Positions 6,386-8,683 of a stretch of DNA of 8,683 nucleotides are shown one piece after another. Origin of the DNA: Arcobacter sp. (GTDB lineage: Bacteria > Campylobacterota > Campylobacteria > Campylobacterales > Arcobacteraceae). Below the pieces are notes generated by a model. The model had not been told where the DNA came from, did not search any database, and saw nothing but the letters and a program-made list of their open reading frames with translations. The stretch spans positions 1 to 8,683 of the forward strand of contig JADGEG010000077.1 in assembly GCA_016744485.1 (NCBI GenBank). The letters are read 5' to 3'. Position numbers and translations under genes: made by a program. Positions within the stretch are counted from its first letter, which is position 1. Each line of letters starts with the position of its first letter.

Positions 6386-6853
6386 ATGAAAACAATTGAA
6401 GGTAAATTAAATCTTAAAGGTGATGAAAAAATAGCTATCATTAATAGCAGATTTAATCATATAATTACAGACAGGCTTGTTGAAGGTGCAAAAGATTGTT
6501 TTATAAGAAATGGTGGAGATGCAAATAATATTGACTTAATATTAGTTCCAGGTGCATTTGAAATTCCATTTGCCTTAGATAAAGTACTAGCTTCAAACAA
6601 ATATGATGCAGTTTGTTGTCTTGGAGCAGTAATTAGAGGAGATACTCCTCACTTTGATTACATATCTGCTGAAGCTACAAAGGGAATAGCGAATGTAGCT
6701 TTAAAATATGCTAAGCCTGTATCAAATGGTCTTTTAACAACTAATACAATTGACCAAGCAATTCAAAGAGCTGGTTCAAAAGCTGGTAACAAAGGTGCTG
6801 AAGCTATGTTGAGTATCATTGAAATGTTAAACTTATATAAAGAAATAGGATAA
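6386..6853 (+). CDS. ribH: 6,7-dimethyl-8-ribityllumazine synthase (riboflavin synthase beta subunit)
   Basis: This enzyme condenses 5-amino-6-ribitylaminouracil with 3,4-dihydroxy-2-butanone 4-phosphate to form dimethylribityllumazine, the direct precursor of riboflavin. The 155 residues match the family length of about 155. Seen in order are SRFN (21–24, substrate ring binding), VPGAFEIP (54–61), GAVIRGDTPHFDY (80–92) with the probable catalytic H89, and GLLTTNTIDQA (115–125) followed by RAGSKAGNKGAEA, the phosphate-binding and assembly block. The enzyme normally assembles into pentamers or 60-mer icosahedral shells. The start is supported by AAAGAGG six bases before the ATG. The gene has its own promoter elements, and its stop is three bases before the nusB start. 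In Campylobacterota ribH commonly precedes nusB, as here. Confidence 0.97.
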   Translation: MKTIEGKLNLKGDEKIAIINSRFNHIITDRLVEGAKDCFIRNGGDANNIDLILVPGAFEIPFALDKVLASNKYDAVCCLGAVIRGDTPHFDYISAEATKGIANVALKYAKPVSNGLLTTNTIDQAIQRAGSKAGNKGAEAMLSIIEMLNLYKEIG

Positions 6854-6856
6854 GAT

Positions 6857-7252
6857 TTGGCTACAAGAACACAAGCAAGAGAAAGTGTTATTGGTTTATT
6901 ATATGCTGTAGATTTAGGTAATGATGGAATAGTTAAATTTATTGATGATATTTTAGAAGAAAAAAAAATAAGAAATAAACAAAAAACATTTGCATTGAAA
7001 TTATTTAATGGTGTCATTGATAATATGGAAAATATTAATGAGCATATAATATCTCATTTAAAGCAAGGTACACTAAAAGATACAAGTAGTGTGGATAAAG
7101 CCATATTAAGACTAGCGATTTACGAAATATTATTTGAAAATTTAGATAAGGCTATTATTATAAATGAAGCAATTGAGCTTTCAAAAAAATTAGCAAGTGA
7201 TACTGCTCCTAAATTTATAAATGCTCTTTTAGATAAAATAAACAAGGTTTAA
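6857..7252 (+). CDS. nusB: Transcription antitermination protein NusB
   Basis: NusB binds boxA RNA together with ribosomal protein S10 (NusE) and joins the antitermination complex on rRNA operons. The 131 residues match the usual all-helical NusB length. MATRTQARESVIGLLYAVDL is the conserved arginine-rich first helix that contacts boxA. The C-terminal block with VDKAILRLAIYEILF, INEAIELSKKLAS and APKFINALLDKI is the family's most conserved part. The start is a TTG at 6857, three bases after the ribH TAA. No in-frame ATG lies near the conserved N-terminus, and beginning anywhere later would remove it. AGGATAAG just upstream, overlapping the end of ribH, can serve as ribosome binding site, so expression is probably coupled to ribH. 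pyrF follows after one base. Confidence 0.95.
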   Translation: MATRTQARESVIGLLYAVDLGNDGIVKFIDDILEEKKIRNKQKTFALKLFNGVIDNMENINEHIISHLKQGTLKDTSSVDKAILRLAIYEILFENLDKAIIINEAIELSKKLASDTAPKFINALLDKINKV

Positions 7253-7253
7253 G

Positions 7254-7943
7254 ATGAAACTTTGTATATCTTTAGATTTGCCAAGTGCTAAAGAAAATTT
7301 ACATCTTGTAAACAAAGTAAAAAGCCATGATTTATGGTTTAAAGTAGGTCTACGATCGTATATAAGAGATGGTCAAAGTTTTTTAAAAGATTTAAAAAAT
7401 ATTAACCCAAATTTTAAAATATTTTTAGATTTAAAGCTTTATGATATTCCAAATACTATGGCAGATACGGCTTATGAAATAGCAAAATTTTCTTTAGTTG
7501 ATATGTTTAATGTTCATGCAAGTTCAGGTGTAACAGCAATGAGCACAGTAATGCAAAGAATAAAAGATATTCCAAATAAACCTTTAGTTTTAGGTGTTAC
7601 GGCTTTAACATCTTTTAATGAAGAAAGTTTTACTAAGATTTATAATGCAAGTATAAGAGATAAAGTATTGCAATTTGCACAAGATTCAAAAATAAGTGGG
7701 CTTAATGGTGTGGTTTGTTCAGCTTATGAAAGCTTAGATATTAAAAAAAATGTAGCTAAAGATTTTGTAACTTTATGTCCAGGTATTAGACCCTTTGGTG
7801 AGGATACAAAAGACCAAAAAAGAGTTGCTAATATTGAATTTGCAAAAGATAATGATATAAATTTTATTGTTATTGGTCGTCCAATTTACCAAGCAAAAAA
7901 TCAAAACTATATAGTAAATAAAATCTTAGAAAAAATTAAATAA
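7254..7943 (+). CDS. pyrF: Orotidine 5'-phosphate decarboxylase
   Basis: This enzyme decarboxylates OMP to UMP, the last step of de novo pyrimidine synthesis, as a cytoplasmic TIM-barrel homodimer. The 229 residues are normal for the bacterial short form. Visible motifs are LDLP near the start (D8), WFKVGL (K30), the catalytic block FLDLKLYDIPNT (58–68) with D59, K61 and D64 forming the D-x-K-x-x-D charge network, LCPGIRP (174–180), and IVIGRPIYQA (206–214) where R209 contacts the phosphate. All catalytic residues appear intact. The ATG lies one base after the nusB TAA, and the ribosome binding site (AAGGTT) is inside the nusB end, pointing to translational coupling. It is the last clearly intact gene of the operon; a LOG-family frame begins about 25 bases downstream with no terminator between. 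Confidence 0.97.
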   Translation: MKLCISLDLPSAKENLHLVNKVKSHDLWFKVGLRSYIRDGQSFLKDLKNINPNFKIFLDLKLYDIPNTMADTAYEIAKFSLVDMFNVHASSGVTAMSTVMQRIKDIPNKPLVLGVTALTSFNEESFTKIYNASIRDKVLQFAQDSKISGLNGVVCSAYESLDIKKNVAKDFVTLCPGIRPFGEDTKDQKRVANIEFAKDNDINFIVIGRPIYQAKNQNYIVNKILEKIK

Positions 7944-7966
7944 TTTAATATAAAGAGTTTATTATT

Positions 7967-7975
7967 AAAAAAAAA
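7967..7975 (+). repeat. Homopolymer run of nine A at the start of the LOG-family frame
   Basis: Nine consecutive A bases lie exactly where the N-terminus of the next gene should begin, ten bases after a plausible ribosome binding site (AAAGAG, 7952–7957). The run sits in the first codons of the open frame. A one-base change in its length would open the frame further upstream, but only as far as pyrF's stop region and without an ATG, GTG or TTG. It is a natural site for slippage or for a sequencing error. Confidence 0.6.
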
Positions 7976-8598
7976 CTGAAAAGATTTATAAAACAAAAGT
8001 AGCAGATGATTTTAATAAAGCTTATGAACTACTTCATGGTTTAAATCCTTGTGTTACTATTTTTGGAAGTGCTAGAACAAAAGAAGATAACACCTATTTT
8101 CGTTTAGCTAAAAAACTGGCTTTTAATTTAGCTAAAAATGATATAAATATTATAACAGGTGGTGGTGGTGGTGGTATAATGTTAGCATCAAATAAAGGTG
8201 CTTATGAAGCTAAAAACTCTGAATCTATTGGTTTAAATATTTCTATTCCAAATGAACAAGAAATCAATTCTTTCACTACAAAAAATATGATGTTTAATTA
8301 TTTTTTCTCAAGAAAATATATGCTTATTAAATATTCTTATGCTTGTGTAATTTTTCCAGGTGGTTTTGGAACTCTTGATGAATTGTTTGAAGTTTTAACT
8401 CTTACTCAAACTGGTAAATTAAATAAACTTGGATGTAAAATATTTTTAGTAGGTTGTGAATACTGGAAGGATTTGTTAAAGTTTTTTGAAACATCTTTAT
8501 ATAAAGAGGGTATGATAAATAAAGCAGATTTAGATTTAATTACTTTAAGCAATGATATTGATTTTATAGGACAAAAACTTATACAATATAAATTCTAA
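7969..8598 (+). pseudogene. LOG-family (TIGR00730-type Rossmann-fold) protein, no canonical start codon
   Basis: The frame is open for 209 codons and clearly encodes a LOG / 'lysine decarboxylase-like' protein, a family of phosphoribohydrolases that cleave nucleoside 5'-monophosphates such as cytokinin ribotides. Seen in order are NPCVTIFGSARTKEDNTYF, an Ile-Ile-Thr glycine loop (8155–8175), GLNISIPNEQ, FNYFFSRKYMLIKYS and the signature PGGFGTLDE (8356–8382), which carries the conserved catalytic-loop Gly and Glu. The length suits the family. No ATG, GTG or TTG exists in frame between the stop at 7966–7968 and ATG 8179. Starting at 8179 would remove the first Rossmann strand and the glycine loop. 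ATT at 7984 is the only near-start in frame at the expected place. The glycine loop reads TGGGGGGIM instead of the usual TGGGPGIM, with one extra residue and the Pro lost, and the usual Glu after IM is Leu. It is either a young pseudogene, a gene with a rare ATT start, or a sequence error in the A-run. Confidence 0.7.
8158..8175 (+). repeat. (GGT)6 triplet repeat in the LOG-family glycine loop
   Basis: Six perfect GGT codons in tandem encode Gly6 directly after the Thr of the TGGGPG loop. The usual motif has three Gly, Pro, Gly (five codons). The repeat is one codon longer and has replaced the Pro codon, as expected from a GGT slippage expansion or conversion. A GC-containing perfect triplet repeat stands out in such AT-rich DNA. 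Confidence 0.7.
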
Positions 8599-8683
8599 AA
8601 TAATAATTATATACAAAAATTAATTGTTTATATAGTAATAAAAATACTTAAATGTAAAATTAAATTATCTAAACAAAAAGATT
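8599..8683. other. AT-rich intergenic end of window
   Basis: These 85 bases after the LOG-family stop are almost entirely A and T. They contain no convincing reading frame, no GC-rich hairpin followed by a T tract and no clear promoter. TATATAGTAATAAAA-like tracts could hold a promoter for a gene beyond the window, but this cannot be supported. Confidence 0.4.

Noticed and set aside
6763..7017. Minus-strand open frame of 84 codons opposite ribH/nusB
   Set aside because: It is antisense to the conserved ends of ribH and nusB; the openness is a by-product of AT-rich codon use.
8179..8598. Short LOG-family gene starting at ATG 8179
   Set aside because: Clear family similarity continues in frame upstream (FGSAR segment and glycine loop), so this ATG is internal and would give a protein lacking half of its Rossmann fold.
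1..8683. CRISPR array, tRNA, rRNA, toxin-antitoxin or phage-defence genes
   Set aside because: No spaced repeats, cloverleaf-like segments or matching protein motifs were seen; all large frames are explained by known families.

Overview
The window is very AT-rich DNA. Its strongest taxonomic cue is the gene order kdsA–ribH–nusB–pyrF on one strand, which is characteristic of Campylobacterota. Together with the AT-rich codon use, the protein sequences and the extended -10 promoters, this suggests an Arcobacter-like member of that group. That assignment is an inference from gene order and protein style, not from a marker gene.

Layout. (1) Positions 1–403 are an insertion-sequence graveyard. The C-terminal end of an IS256-type transposase (+ strand) runs into the N-terminal piece of an IS630-type transposase (- strand). 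Both are truncated at a shared junction near 170–181, and the IS630 piece also has an in-frame stop. (2) Positions 464–2103 hold a two-gene minus-strand operon: a DEDDh 3'-5' exonuclease with an ExoX-like C-terminal domain, then an AEC-family permease that overlaps it by one base. (3) Positions 2104–2251 are a divergent promoter region. (4) Positions 2252–7943 are a tightly packed plus-strand run: LysE/RhtB-type exporter, DMT/EamA-type transporter, a membrane-anchored FMN-binding glutamate-synthase-like protein, kdsA, ribH, nusB and pyrF. A second promoter lies just in front of ribH. (5) Positions 7969–8598 hold a LOG-family (TIGR00730-type) reading frame with no ordinary start codon and an altered glycine loop. 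It may be decaying or may start unusually. (6) Positions 8599–8683 are featureless AT-rich DNA.

Functionally the right half is housekeeping: Kdo-8-phosphate synthesis for lipopolysaccharide, the penultimate riboflavin step, rRNA antitermination, and the last step of UMP synthesis. The left half is accessory: three unrelated small-molecule transporters and an exonuclease beside dead mobile elements. I see no evidence of an undescribed multi-gene system. The points most worth a second look are the start-less LOG gene with its (GGT)6 loop, the unusual cysteine spacing and membrane anchor of the glutamate-synthase-like protein, and the fused IS remnants.
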